From Flavobacterium johnsoniae (GTDB lineage Bacteria > Bacteroidota > Bacteroidia > Flavobacteriales > Flavobacteriaceae), in assembly GCF_001879205.1 (NCBI RefSeq), contig NZ_MLFK01000011.1, forward strand, positions 186,001-250,000: a DNA stretch of 64,000 nt. Reading direction: 5' to 3'. The position numbers and the translations under genes were made by a program. Below the pieces are notes generated by a model. That model saw only the letters and a program-made list of their open reading frames with translations. It made no database searches and was not told the origin of the DNA. Of the stretch, positions 35,785 to 45,436 are shown piece by piece (positions within the stretch are counted from its first letter, which is position 1; every line of letters begins with the position of its first letter).

Positions 35785-37728
35785 TCAGTAACCCGGATTT
35801 TGATATGCCGCTTTTTCATCGGCACTCATTTCCATACCATCTAATTGTCCTTGTGGTATTGGGCGCAGATAATGATATTTTTCTATAGTTCTTGTAATAA
35901 TTTCTGGTGTATGCTGGCCATAATTTGATCCTCCAATTGAATATTTACCAGCAATTTCATTCCATTTTTGAGTTCTTACTAAATCATACCAGCGATATCC
36001 TTCTCCGTAGTATTCACGAGAACGTTCTGCAAGGATGTAATTAATATCAATTACTGCAGGAGTTGCACTTGTTAATAAAACACTGTTGTCAGCTGTTTTT
36101 GCTACTTTACCGTTATTATCCCATCGCCATTTTCCTGCGCGTGCTCTAATTACATTGATAAGATCTCTGGCACTCATTGAACCTGTTGCTCCTTTTACTG
36201 CAGCTTCCGCGGCAACAAAATAAAGTTCTGAAAATTTAGCTACTGGATAGGGTCTTGTACTTCCTGCATTCGGCTGTCCTAATCCACCTGCGTTATCAGT
36301 ACGATATGGACCCAGTTTCCATAAGCCCGGATATACAATTCTGCTTATTCCTAATGGAGAAATTACATAATCAGATCTGCCTGGTAAAACTCCTGCCCCA
36401 ACACCATTATCACCTGCTCCGGCAGGATATGCAATTGGAGTAACAGGTTCATCATTAAGGAAACTTAAAATAGCATCTCCCGGTTTTACCGGTAATCCGT
36501 TAGCATTGTATAATGTTGCTACGTCGGTTAATCCTGTTCCAAGTAAATTCCAGTTTCCACGATAAACAGCCGCAAACGTTCCGTCGTATCTTGAATCATT
36601 TGTTTTATCCGCAAAAGTTTTTGTAAAAACTTCAATAGGCGGTACCATTCTTACCCACGGACGTCCTAAGAATTGATCAGCTGCACGCTGCACAGTAGAA
36701 ACAGCAGCACCGGAAGCATTTTTACTTCTTATAGAAGTATAATTCCATGTTCCCATCCAGCCTGCAAAATTATCAGGTGATCCTCCGCTGCCGTAAGTAA
36801 GACTTGCTCCATTATAATATTCGCTGGCTTCTGTATGATCTGCATAAAGCATTAATTCTTTATTACGATCATTAGATCCTAAGTTTACGTCATAATAATA
36901 AGGCAGTAATCCATAAGATCCCGGGTTATTAATTCCCTCCAAAGCTATATTATAAGCCTCTTGAAAATACCATTGCGCATTGTGTCCGTCAGGATCTGTT
37001 CTTGGCGTATCAGGATAGGTAGGAATATTATTTGGATTTTCTAACCACCATGCATATGTTAGATAAGCTTTTGATAACATTAAACGGGCTAAAGTTTTAG
37101 TTGCTGTACCTGTTAATCTTGGCGCATCAGGCAATTCTTTTACTGCTGCTACTAAATCCGGAAAAATAGCTTTGGTATATACTTCTGTTACCGTATTTCG
37201 TTTTGAAGATCTTGAGGGTTTACTGTTAAATTTCAGTTCACCTGCTCCTAAATCTAAAGGCACACCTCCAAAAGTCTGCACTAATAAAAAGTAATCAAAA
37301 GCTCTGAAGAATTTAGACTCTGCAATTAAACTGCTTGCTATACCCACGGCTGCAGCATTTTCGATAATACCGCTTGCAGTATTGATATCATTGTATGAAT
37401 TATTCCATACAACATCGGCCCTGCTCGAGGTGGCATTAATTACCCCCACTCCGGATAAATCATGATCTTTGAAATTTCCGTCGGCTTGCTGCCCATAAGT
37501 GTTTTCATCTGTACCGGTTTGCACAGAATTGTAATAGTATGCTTGTCCGTAAATCCAGCGTAAATGGGCATAATGCGATGTCAGTCCTTGTATTACTCCC
37601 TGTTCTGTTTTAAAATAGCCAGGCTCATAAAAATCATGTGGTTTTTCTTCTAAAATATCAGAGCAGCCCGCAAAGGAGAACAGTACTACTGATCCTATAA
37701 TTAAATTTTTAAAAATATATCGTTTCAT
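35785..37728 (-). CDS. SusD/RagB-family surface glycan-binding lipoprotein (long form)
   Basis: This is a 647-residue SusD-like lipoprotein, larger than the two others in the window (507 and 497). The lipobox ends at Cys22 (FSFAGCSD). The helical scaffold carries AESKFFRAFDYFLLVQTFGG and, near the end, FSELYFVAAEAAVKG, DLINVIRARAGKW and ILAERSREYYGEGYRWYDLVR, finishing in AAYQNPGY. The extra length lies mostly in the middle, a loop-rich part (about 240-470) that in SusD proteins forms the ligand face. It follows its SusC by 12 bp. It resembles the SusD type commonly paired with long SusC in xylan loci, which fits the enzymes downstream; the ligand is inferred. Confidence 0.95.
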   Translation of the reverse strand: MKRYIFKNLIIGSVVLFSFAGCSDILEEKPHDFYEPGYFKTEQGVIQGLTSHYAHLRWIYGQAYYYNSVQTGTDENTYGQQADGNFKDHDLSGVGVINATSSRADVVWNNSYNDINTASGIIENAAAVGIASSLIAESKFFRAFDYFLLVQTFGGVPLDLGAGELKFNSKPSRSSKRNTVTEVYTKAIFPDLVAAVKELPDAPRLTGTATKTLARLMLSKAYLTYAWWLENPNNIPTYPDTPRTDPDGHNAQWYFQEAYNIALEGINNPGSYGLLPYYYDVNLGSNDRNKELMLYADHTEASEYYNGASLTYGSGGSPDNFAGWMGTWNYTSIRSKNASGAAVSTVQRAADQFLGRPWVRMVPPIEVFTKTFADKTNDSRYDGTFAAVYRGNWNLLGTGLTDVATLYNANGLPVKPGDAILSFLNDEPVTPIAYPAGAGDNGVGAGVLPGRSDYVISPLGISRIVYPGLWKLGPYRTDNAGGLGQPNAGSTRPYPVAKFSELYFVAAEAAVKGATGSMSARDLINVIRARAGKWRWDNNGKVAKTADNSVLLTSATPAVIDINYILAERSREYYGEGYRWYDLVRTQKWNEIAGKYSIGGSNYGQHTPEIITRTIEKYHYLRPIPQGQLDGMEMSADEKAAYQNPGY

Positions 37729-37740
37729 AGTTCTTCTTGA

Positions 37741-40700
37741 TTAAAATGTTAAATTAAGTCCGAATAAAAAGTTTCTGGTCGAAGGTGTATTTGTTCCAAT
37801 AACCAAGAACCTGCGTTGGTATGAATTTACTGCCTGATTTTCATCTCCATAAGAATTTGTTTCAGGATCCATTCCAGACTTTTTGTTATAAGGAGAAAAA
37901 AGTACAAAAGGGTTTTGAGCTGTAAAATAAAGTCTCAATTTTTCAATCCCTAAGTTTCTCATAAATTCCTGATCTAAAGTATATCCAAGTGTTAAGGCTC
38001 TGATTTTTACATAAGAGGCATCAAAATAACCCATTGTTGACATGTATTTTGGGTTATCACCACTTCTGATTCCTCTTGGATTTGGAAACTCAGCATCTCT
38101 GTTATCCGGTGTCCAGTAATCTACATCAACATTACTTCTTCTACCATTTAAAAGGTTTAAGTAACTGTTGCCGCCATAAAGTGTACTAATTAAAACACCC
38201 CCGCTTTTAAATGCTCCAACAGCAGAAAAATCGAAACCTTTATAAGTTAAATTGGTGTTGAAACCTCCCTGAAAATCCGGGTCAGTTTCTATTATTTGTC
38301 TGTCACTTGCGTTAATGGCGCGAGTTGGTGAACCATCTGGGTTAAAATCTCCTGTATATTTAACTTTGATAGATCCTACTACAGTTCCCTGCTGGCCGAT
38401 ACCTGTTGGCCCTGGTTCTAATACAGACATATAAGGATCGCCTTCCTGCCAGATACCAACCTTTTCATAATCGTAGATAGAATTAATATTATACCCCACA
38501 AACCATGAATTACTCTCATCTCTTTGCGCTCCAGAAGCAAGTTTAACTAACTTATTTTGGTTGGCATATAAATTAACCCCAACAGTCCAGCTCAACCCTT
38601 TTGGATTGTCAAGAATAACTCCGTTTAAGGCTATTTCATAACCTTTGTTTTCAGTTTCACCAACATTACCAACGTAGCTGCTAACTCCTGATGTTGCCGG
38701 AAGATTTACTCTTTGCAGCAAATCTTTTGTATTTGTTTTGTAATACTCGATTGTTCCTGATAAACGATTATTAAAAAATGCAAAATCCAATCCGTAATTC
38801 CATGTTGTTGAATATTCCCATCCTAAATCAGGATTAGGTAATGTTGTCACGTATACACCTGTAGAATTTGTATTTCCAAAATTATAAGGTCTTGTACTTA
38901 AAGCTCCCAAAGTCTGATACGGATCTACCGCCTGATTAGAAGTTTCTCCATATCCTGCACGGAATTTCAATAAATTAACCCAAGAAAGTTTTTTCATGAA
39001 AGATTCATTTGAAATTGTCCATCCTGCAGAAACAGCCGGATAAGTTACCCATTTATTTCCTTTGGCTAATCTTGATGAACCATCTGAACGAATTGTTCCA
39101 GAAATAAAATATTTATTATCGTAAGAATACATCGCTCTGGCCATATATGAGCTTAAACCCCACTGTGTATAATCTTGATTTGCAGGATTTATAACAGCTT
39201 CTTCTTCACTCTGTCCCAGGTTATAAAACTGAAATGCATCAGAAGTTATCCCGTTTCTTGATATCTGCGAAGTATTTCCTGTAAACTGCTCATTTGAATA
39301 TAATCCAACAAAATTTACAGTATGTTTTTGAGCAAAAGTCTTATCATATGTGATCAGGTTTTCTATAAGCCATTGTGTAGATAATGTATTAGTGATAGAT
39401 GCATTTGAGATAGTAGTTGGATTTACATCAAAGACTCCTTGTCCTTCATAGTAACCACTATTAGACAGACGTAAATTTAATCCAGTATTCATACGATATT
39501 TTAAACCATCAACGCCTGGTATTTTCACTTCGGCAAAAATATTATTGTACGAACTAAAAGCTCTTGTCTGATTAACATAAGATTCTCCCAGATTATTAAT
39601 CGATTCTCTCGTGTAAACCCAATTTTCATCTGCTCCCATTTTAACTGTTCTTTTCAAAGACCCGTCCGGATTATATGGGTTAGATAAAGGAGAGGTTGCT
39701 AAGATTGTACCTGTACCAATATTATCTCCATTAGTAACAGAATAGTTACTATTTGTATTGAATCCCATACGAATAGCCCCGCTCAGCTGCTGATCTAAAC
39801 CTGCTCTAAGACTAAAACGTTCGTATCGCTGGCCCGGAAGAACCGATTCTTCTTTATAATAACCTAAACCTGCATTATAAGCACCGTGTTCGGTACCTCC
39901 CGAAACACTCACATCATGGCTGATCATTTCACCAGCTCCATAAAGTGAATCCTGCCAGTCTGTATTTGTATTTCTTGATTCATCAACTCCGTCTGTATAT
40001 AGAGTCGAATAATCACGAAGTGCGGCAAACTTGGTTCCGTCCATCATATCGTATTTACCAAAAACTTGTTTGATACCGCTAAATCCATTATAATTAAATG
40101 TTGCTTTCTGATTTTTGCGTCCTTTATTACTTGTAATTAATATTACTCCATTTGCTCCACGCGAACCATAAATAGCCGTTGCAGAAGCATCTTTTAAAAC
40201 ATCTACAGATTTGATATCAACAGGATTTATATCGCCTATAGAACCTGCAAACGGAACTCCGTCCAAAACAATTAGAGGGTCATTGCTTCCTGTTAAAGAT
40301 CGCGTTCCGCGTATACGTATCTGCATAGCTGCTCCCGGTTTTGTAGAAGTCTGGGTTAAATCGACACCTGCCAGTCTTCCCTGCAATGCCTGAGTTACAT
40401 TGGCAGCGGGCACCTCATTTAATTCACTGCCTCCAATAGAAGCAACAGATCCTGTTACTGCTTCTTTTCTCTGCGTTCCGTACCCAATAACAACTACTTC
40501 TTTTAATTGAGCCGAATCTTCTTCAAGGGTTACATTAATTTTGGTTTGTCCATTTACAGCTACTTCTTTGCTTTTTAAACCTATAAAACTAAAAACAAGA
40601 ATACCATTGGAAGGTACGTCAATAGTATAAGTACCATCAAAACCGGTACTTACCCCATTTTTGGTGCCTTTTAAATTCACATTTGCTCCAGGAATTGGAC

Positions 40701-40830
40701 CACCTGCATCCGATATTATTCCTGTGACTTTTGTCTGAGCTCTCGATTGGAGCGACAGCAAAAGCGTAAAGATCAAAAAACAAAAGCATAATAGATGCTT
40801 TGATTTACTTGTAACAAAAAAGTTAGTCAT
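37741..40830 (-). CDS. SusC-like TonB-dependent outer-membrane receptor
   Basis: This is a complete 1029-residue SusC/RagA transporter. The first 31 residues are a signal peptide ending LQSRAQ. The carboxypeptidase-like domain (VTGIISDAGGPIPGANVN, about 35-110), the TonB-box region KEVVVIGYGTQRKE, the plug (LQGRLAGVDLTQ, PLIVLDGVPF, VDVLKDASATAIYGSRGANG) and the barrel ending FLFGLNLTF follow. It is the first gene of the large right-arm operon. A predicted promoter lies 55-83 bp upstream, with a LacI-type site across its -33 element, so expression is probably repressed by the LacI protein encoded further upstream. Confidence 0.96.
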   Translation of the reverse strand: MTNFFVTSKSKHLLCFCFLIFTLLLSLQSRAQTKVTGIISDAGGPIPGANVNLKGTKNGVSTGFDGTYTIDVPSNGILVFSFIGLKSKEVAVNGQTKINVTLEEDSAQLKEVVVIGYGTQRKEAVTGSVASIGGSELNEVPAANVTQALQGRLAGVDLTQTSTKPGAAMQIRIRGTRSLTGSNDPLIVLDGVPFAGSIGDINPVDIKSVDVLKDASATAIYGSRGANGVILITSNKGRKNQKATFNYNGFSGIKQVFGKYDMMDGTKFAALRDYSTLYTDGVDESRNTNTDWQDSLYGAGEMISHDVSVSGGTEHGAYNAGLGYYKEESVLPGQRYERFSLRAGLDQQLSGAIRMGFNTNSNYSVTNGDNIGTGTILATSPLSNPYNPDGSLKRTVKMGADENWVYTRESINNLGESYVNQTRAFSSYNNIFAEVKIPGVDGLKYRMNTGLNLRLSNSGYYEGQGVFDVNPTTISNASITNTLSTQWLIENLITYDKTFAQKHTVNFVGLYSNEQFTGNTSQISRNGITSDAFQFYNLGQSEEEAVINPANQDYTQWGLSSYMARAMYSYDNKYFISGTIRSDGSSRLAKGNKWVTYPAVSAGWTISNESFMKKLSWVNLLKFRAGYGETSNQAVDPYQTLGALSTRPYNFGNTNSTGVYVTTLPNPDLGWEYSTTWNYGLDFAFFNNRLSGTIEYYKTNTKDLLQRVNLPATSGVSSYVGNVGETENKGYEIALNGVILDNPKGLSWTVGVNLYANQNKLVKLASGAQRDESNSWFVGYNINSIYDYEKVGIWQEGDPYMSVLEPGPTGIGQQGTVVGSIKVKYTGDFNPDGSPTRAINASDRQIIETDPDFQGGFNTNLTYKGFDFSAVGAFKSGGVLISTLYGGNSYLNLLNGRRSNVDVDYWTPDNRDAEFPNPRGIRSGDNPKYMSTMGYFDASYVKIRALTLGYTLDQEFMRNLGIEKLRLYFTAQNPFVLFSPYNKKSGMDPETNSYGDENQAVNSYQRRFLVIGTNTPSTRNFLFGLNLTF

Positions 40831-40884
40831 AAAAATTGATTTAGATAGTTAAAATTTTGGTTTAGTTAATAAGTGTATTGAAAA

Positions 40885-40913
40885 CAAATATAAAAAAAAC
40901 AATCAATACACAA
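40885..40913 (-). promoter_or_regulatory. Bacteroidota-type promoter of the 40.8 kb SusC gene
   Basis: On the minus strand a TATATTTG element (40885-40892) matches the TAnnTTTG -7 consensus exactly. It lies 18 bp from a TTG (40911-40913) that can serve as the -33 element. Transcription would start near 40878, giving a leader of about 48 nt. The TTG is inside the operator at 40910-40921, which suggests repression by occlusion. Confidence 0.6.
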
Positions 40914-40921
40914 TCGGTTGT
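40910..40921. promoter_or_regulatory. LacI-type operator candidate, susC promoter-overlapping
   Basis: ACAATCGGTTGT is a near-palindrome centred on CG, the form bound by LacI/GalR proteins. The same core recurs at 42617-42628 exactly and at 41157 and 41227 with changes. It overlaps the -33 element of the predicted susC promoter. Confidence 0.6.
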
Positions 40922-41156
40922 TTAAATTTTTATTTACGAATTACCAAAAAAAAAGCATATTAAAAAACATTATATCTATTTTTTATACTAAAAAAATAGA
41001 TTATAAATATTCAAACGAGTTGTTTTGACCTAAAAATTAAAAAGTTAAAGAGGTAAGTGGCTATTTATTAAAAAAATCATAAAACAGCACAAAGCCCATT
41101 ATTTTTTAGCATAATTGGCATTAGTGAAATATAAATATTGTTAAAAAACAAAAAAT

Positions 41157-41168
41157 ACAACTGGTTGC
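41157..41168. promoter_or_regulatory. LacI-type operator candidate, variant
   Basis: ACAACTGGTTGC matches the other sites except for CTGG in place of TCGG at the centre, so it lacks the central CG. It is the weakest of the four sites and lies 327 bp upstream of the SusC start. Confidence 0.4.
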
Positions 41169-41226
41169 TTAAGTAGACAACAGCTAACGAGGTTTTTAAA
41201 AGCAAAGCAAAAATTAAGCAGAAAAA

Positions 41227-41240
41227 AGCAATCGGTTGCT
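41227..41240. promoter_or_regulatory. LacI-type operator candidate
   Basis: AGCAATCGGTTGCT has 7-base half-sites that match in 6 positions around a central CG. It lies about 310 bp upstream of the promoter-overlapping site and could act as an auxiliary looping operator. Confidence 0.55.
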
Positions 41241-41420
41241 CGTTTAATACTTTAAAAATCCTTTGGTAAGTATTTGAAAGGGAATTTTTCTGGGATAATT
41301 ATACTCTTTTTTTATAAAAAATTATATAATCATTAAACCAATATCTGCAGTAAGAAGTTTCAAAAAAAACTGCTGATAAATTATATTAACAGCTCTTATT
41401 TAAATTTAAAATGCTGCTCG

Positions 41421-42452
41421 TTAAATCTTCCTTGAGGACTCACGAATTAATACTTGTGTATTCAAAAAAGTAATTTCTTTTGCATCCTCTTCCTTAAGAG
41501 ATTTTAGATTTTTAATAATTAACTCAGCAGCAGCCTTTCCCATTTTTTCTGCAGGATGGGTTATAGTAGAAATGTTAGGTTCAATTATTTCTGAGATTGG
41601 GTCATTATTAAATCCTATGACCGCAAACTCTTCAGGTACTTTAATACCTCTTTTTTTAGCAGTCTGAACGGCACTTACCGCTAGAATGTCTCCCGGAGCA
41701 AATAGGCCGTCCGGTCTTTCTTTCAGATCAAATAAATGATTACAGGCCTTTACACCTTCTTCATAAGTCATTTCTTTTAAGCTTATGATTAAATTTTCAT
41801 CGACAGGCAGATCATGCTCTAGCAAAGCATCAACATACCCTCTTTTTCTTTCATTATAAAGAGTACCAAATTCTGACTTGGCAGTTAAGTAGGCTATTCT
41901 CTTACATCCTTGTTCTATTAAATGTTTAGTTGCCTTGTAACCAGCCAGATGGTTGTTAATTACGACCCTAAAAGTGTCATAATCCCTGGGAACTCTGTCA
42001 ACAAATACAAGCGGAATATTATTATTTGAAAACTGCTTAAAATGCGAAGTATCTTTTGTCTCCATTGCCAGAGAACAAATAACCCCGCTTACACGGTTAC
42101 TATATAATGATTTAGCCAGGTCTACTTCTACCTCATAAGAGTCATGCGACTGCATAATAATAACCGAATATTCTGATTTGCGTGCCGCAATCTCAATACC
42201 GCTGATTAGAGAAGATAAAAAAGGCTGTGTAACTGTTGGAATTAAAATACCAATAGTTCTAGACTTATTACCGCGCAGACCAGCCGCTAAAGTATTAGGA
42301 ACAAACCCCATTTCCCTAGCAGTTTGCTTTACTTTTTTTATTGTCTTATCACTTAGACTATGGTGATCTTTTAGAGCTCTTGAAATTGTTGATGTTGCCA
42401 GATTAAGTTTCTTGGCAATATCATAAATCGTTACATGCTTGTGCTCTTCCAT
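41421..42452 (-). CDS. LacI/GalR-family transcriptional regulator
   Basis: This is a 343-residue regulator with an N-terminal helix-turn-helix and hinge (TIYDIAKKLNLATSTISRAL, then EMGFVPNTLAAGLRG, about 7-65). A periplasmic-binding-protein-like effector domain follows (RTIGILIPTVTQPFLSSLISG, VFVDRVP, FGTLYNERKRGYVDALLEH, DGLFAPGDILAVSA, VIGFNNDPISEIIEPNISTI). The length is typical. Four similar CG-centred near-palindromes lie on both sides of the gene: three between it and SusC and one 165 bp upstream of its own start. This suggests that it represses the xylan operon and itself. The inducer is probably a mono- or disaccharide from xylan breakdown, complementing the periplasmic hybrid sensor. 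Confidence 0.93.
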   Translation of the reverse strand: MEEHKHVTIYDIAKKLNLATSTISRALKDHHSLSDKTIKKVKQTAREMGFVPNTLAAGLRGNKSRTIGILIPTVTQPFLSSLISGIEIAARKSEYSVIIMQSHDSYEVEVDLAKSLYSNRVSGVICSLAMETKDTSHFKQFSNNNIPLVFVDRVPRDYDTFRVVINNHLAGYKATKHLIEQGCKRIAYLTAKSEFGTLYNERKRGYVDALLEHDLPVDENLIISLKEMTYEEGVKACNHLFDLKERPDGLFAPGDILAVSAVQTAKKRGIKVPEEFAVIGFNNDPISEIIEPNISTITHPAEKMGKAAAELIIKNLKSLKEEDAKEITFLNTQVLIRESSRKI

Positions 42453-42787
42453 AAATTAAAATCTATAATTAGTAAATGTAATTATTTTAACGAACAATAG
42501 AAAATTCTTTAAGAACTAAGCCTCCTGGATACTTACATTGGGAATATTATGGTAAAATATTCTTTAACAATTTTTGCTAACATTATTTTTTACTTTAAAA
42601 AAAATCTACACTTTACACAATCGGTTGTTTTTAGATTATAGGAATAAATCAGAATTCAGCTAGGCGGTTTTATAAAATACGTTTTACTTTTTAAATTAGA
42701 TAAATTGTAAAACGAACGAATGAAATAATTCGACATTTTAAAAATATGAAATAATACAGAACCGATATTTTGCGCCATAATAAAATT
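42453..42787 (-). other. Upstream region of the LacI-family gene
   Basis: These 335 bp of AT-rich DNA separate the LacI gene from the efflux operon end and contain one operator candidate at 42617-42628. No gene is seen. A convincing TAnnTTTG element was not found, so the start of the LacI transcript is unresolved. This gap is the natural right boundary of the xylan locus. Confidence 0.4.
42617..42628. promoter_or_regulatory. LacI-type operator candidate upstream of the LacI gene (autoregulation)
   Basis: ACAATCGGTTGT is identical in all 12 bases to the site overlapping the susC promoter. Its location 165 bp upstream of the LacI start codon fits autoregulation. Confidence 0.58.
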
Positions 42788-44380
42788 TTAATATGGAATT
42801 ATACATTTTCTTAATTTCAAAACAACGTTTTGAATATGAGGCAGGAGCAGTAAAATAACGATTACGAAAATCACACCTGTTAACATCAGCTCATAATAAT
42901 CCCGGGTTGCACGAGCCAATATTTGGTGAGCTGTCATTTGATTGAAATAACCTGTCGATACGCTTTTTGAAGTATAGATATCACTGCCTGCATTCATATA
43001 TTGGTTTTGGATATCCAGTAAAGTAACTTGTAATTGAGGGTTAATTTCAGTGAGTGTTTCCCGAACCTTTTCCCTTACTGATGATTTTGCAATTAATTGA
43101 AGTTCGTTACTAAATGCAAGACTGGCGGTAAATCCGGTGAATCTGGCAAATATTCCAATAAGTGATGCGTTAACAGCAAGTTTAGAAGGAGCTGATGAGG
43201 AAGTAAACGAAACAATTGGAACAAATAAAACACCTGTTGCAACACCATAGATAAACATAGGAAATATAAAATCAATTGTTTCACCCTGTATCGAAACAAA
43301 TAGTATCATATAGGTATAGAATATGGCCATAATCCCAAAACCAACCATAATAATTCTTATCAGGTTAAAACCCATCAAGACAAATCGGGAAGTGACAAAC
43401 ATACTTACTATGGTTCCTAAAATCACCGCAGTCCATATCGGAATAGTACTGAGCGGGTCATTACCTAAAATAACATCAAGATAACCGTAAGCCAGTCCCG
43501 TACTTCCCTTGAAAATGTAGAATGTAAAAAGGAGCAACAGTCCAATAACAAAATTTTCTGTCTTAAAAATCTGCAGGTTGATTAATGGTCTTTTGAGCTT
43601 TTTTTCTCTAATTATGAAAAGCAAAAGAATGACCAGATTACCTAAACTGCAAATAAGTATTAATGGACTGTCAAGCCATCCCAATTGGCGTCCATAAACC
43701 AGGATGTATCCTAATATTAAAATAAATAAGACATAAAACAGATAGCCGGTCCAATCCACCTGATAAAGCGGTATTTTTTTGGTAAATCTTGCTTTATCGC
43801 TCATCGTGAGTAACACTACAAAAGTTAGAATGATCAGTATGATATTGAAACTATAGAATAGCCAGTTAAAATCAAAGAAATGAAGTATTACGCTGGAATA
43901 GATGGAATAAAATGGTACTGCAATTTGTATACTTCCGTAAAGTAAACTGTAAGCAATAACACGAGCACGTACAGAATGTAATCTCGGAAAAATAAGCTGT
44001 AAGACGATACCTGACATCAATGCGCAGGTAATGCCCTGTAAAAACTGACTGATAAGAAACAGTGTCCAATCTTTGAAATGAAAACAAATAATCGAACAGG
44101 CTGCATTTACAGTGAGTGCTGTGAGCAAGTACTTACGTGGTGCAAAATACTTTACAATGCGAAAATCAAGCGCCAAAAAGGCGACCGTAGATCCATAAAT
44201 AACCACCATGCCGAACTGAACATCCGAAGGCTGTATACCATAGAAGCCCATCGTTGCTGCCGGACTGCCGTAAAAAGCAAAGCTAAACAGACAGGTCATT
44301 AAAATGGCAGATATGACTGACCTTGCCATCCATTCGGATACCCAGGCTTTAAAAACCGATATTTTATGTGCCTGCATCAT
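42788..44380 (-). CDS. DHA2-type MFS drug efflux permease (EmrB-like)
   Basis: This is a 530-residue inner-membrane protein with about fourteen hydrophobic segments, consistent with the DHA2 (EmrB/QacA-like) major facilitator family. Recognisable segments include FLISQFLQGITCALMSGIVLQ in the first half and FPMFIYGVATGVLFVPIVSF in the second. The sequence is diverged from EmrB of proteobacteria. It overlaps the stop of the HlyD-type gene by one base (TAATG), so translation is coupled. With the membrane-fusion and TolC-like proteins upstream it forms a tripartite exporter. The substrate is unknown. Confidence 0.88.
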   Translation of the reverse strand: MMQAHKISVFKAWVSEWMARSVISAILMTCLFSFAFYGSPAATMGFYGIQPSDVQFGMVVIYGSTVAFLALDFRIVKYFAPRKYLLTALTVNAACSIICFHFKDWTLFLISQFLQGITCALMSGIVLQLIFPRLHSVRARVIAYSLLYGSIQIAVPFYSIYSSVILHFFDFNWLFYSFNIILIILTFVVLLTMSDKARFTKKIPLYQVDWTGYLFYVLFILILGYILVYGRQLGWLDSPLILICSLGNLVILLLFIIREKKLKRPLINLQIFKTENFVIGLLLLFTFYIFKGSTGLAYGYLDVILGNDPLSTIPIWTAVILGTIVSMFVTSRFVLMGFNLIRIIMVGFGIMAIFYTYMILFVSIQGETIDFIFPMFIYGVATGVLFVPIVSFTSSSAPSKLAVNASLIGIFARFTGFTASLAFSNELQLIAKSSVREKVRETLTEINPQLQVTLLDIQNQYMNAGSDIYTSKSVSTGYFNQMTAHQILARATRDYYELMLTGVIFVIVILLLLPHIQNVVLKLRKCIIPY

Positions 44381-45426
44381 TACTCTTTTACAACATAAAC
44401 ATTCGCATTCATTCCTGCAGATAGTTTCGCTAATTTTTCAGGAACATCGGTAAGTTTAATTCTAACAGGAATACGCTGGATGATTTTAACGAAATTACCC
44501 GTAGCATTATCAGGCGGAAGTAATGAATAACGGGAACCAGTTGCTGGAGAAAGCGATTCAATAATGCCGCTGAATGTTTCTTTTGGAAAAGCATCAACTT
44601 CTATGAATACGGTCTGCCCTGTCTTAAAACAGCTAATTTGTGTTTCCTTAAAGTTTGCGATTACCCATTTCTCTTCGGCTTTGCTCACCAAAAATGCTAA
44701 TGTCTGCCCTGGCTGTATAAGTTGTCCTCTTTGGATGGTCTTTTTACCAATTTGTCCATCAAAAGGTGCAGTAATAACAGTATATCTAATATCCAATTGC
44801 TGTCTTTCAAGAAGCGCTTCTTTGATTTTTATTTCAGCCTCTACGGCGTTACGCTGTGCTTTGTAATCTTTTAATTTAGACTCGGCTACCAGCAGAGAAG
44901 CTTTTGCCTGATTATATTCCGACTGCATGATCGACAAAGAAGCACTGACATTATCAAATTTTTGTTGTGTAGCAGATTCATCAGCCATCAACTTTTTATA
45001 ACGGTCAAATTCTCTTTCCTGCTGCTTCAATCTCGCTTTTGCGCCTGCCAATTGTGCTTTTATAACCTCAATACTTTTAAGCTGTGTTTCTTCGTTTGCA
45101 GCCAGAATAGGTAATTTGGCATGAGAAGCCATTAATTCTGCTGACGCTGCATCTCTTTTTAGTCCATACTCGTCAAGTTCAATCACAACAAGTGTATCTC
45201 CTTTTTTAACTTCCTGATTGTCTTTATAATAAATTTTATTAATATAACCGCCCACTTTTGCATTGACAGGCGATAAATAAGCATCAATCTGGGCATCATT
45301 GGTCTGTTCATAGCGGTATCCCTTTAAAAAATACACCACGCCCCAAATAACTATTGCTGCCAATAATGCGATTCCAAACCATTTGGTCAGCGTAACAATA
45401 ATTTTATCTGTTTTATTTTTGTTCAT
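44380..45426 (-). CDS. HlyD/EmrA-type membrane fusion protein
   Basis: This is a 348-residue periplasmic adaptor anchored by one N-terminal helix (about 15-33, WFGIALLAAIVIWGVVYFL). It has the biotinyl-lipoyl halves typical of the family (YEQTNDAQIDAYLSPVNAKV, then GYINKIYYKDNQEVKKGDTL at about 58-77). A long alpha-helical coiled-coil hairpin (about 85-205) is followed by ITAPFDGQIGKKTIQRGQLI. It links the MFS permease (one-base overlap) to the TolC-like protein (10 bp upstream). The QTNDAQ motif is typical of EmrA-type rather than RND-type adaptors, which supports the pairing with the MFS gene. Confidence 0.92.
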   Translation of the reverse strand: MNKNKTDKIIVTLTKWFGIALLAAIVIWGVVYFLKGYRYEQTNDAQIDAYLSPVNAKVGGYINKIYYKDNQEVKKGDTLVVIELDEYGLKRDAASAELMASHAKLPILAANEETQLKSIEVIKAQLAGAKARLKQQEREFDRYKKLMADESATQQKFDNVSASLSIMQSEYNQAKASLLVAESKLKDYKAQRNAVEAEIKIKEALLERQQLDIRYTVITAPFDGQIGKKTIQRGQLIQPGQTLAFLVSKAEEKWVIANFKETQISCFKTGQTVFIEVDAFPKETFSGIIESLSPATGSRYSLLPPDNATGNFVKIIQRIPVRIKLTDVPEKLAKLSAGMNANVYVVKE

Positions 45427-45436
45427 AATTTTTTTA

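Larger units (their letters stand above)
40831..41420 (-). other. Control region between SusC and the LacI-family gene
   Basis: This 590-bp AT-rich region contains no credible gene. It holds a susC promoter and three LacI-type operator candidates at about 80, 330 and 400 bp upstream of the SusC start. The multiple spaced sites suggest repression by DNA looping. No strong terminator for the LacI gene was recognised. Confidence 0.6.
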
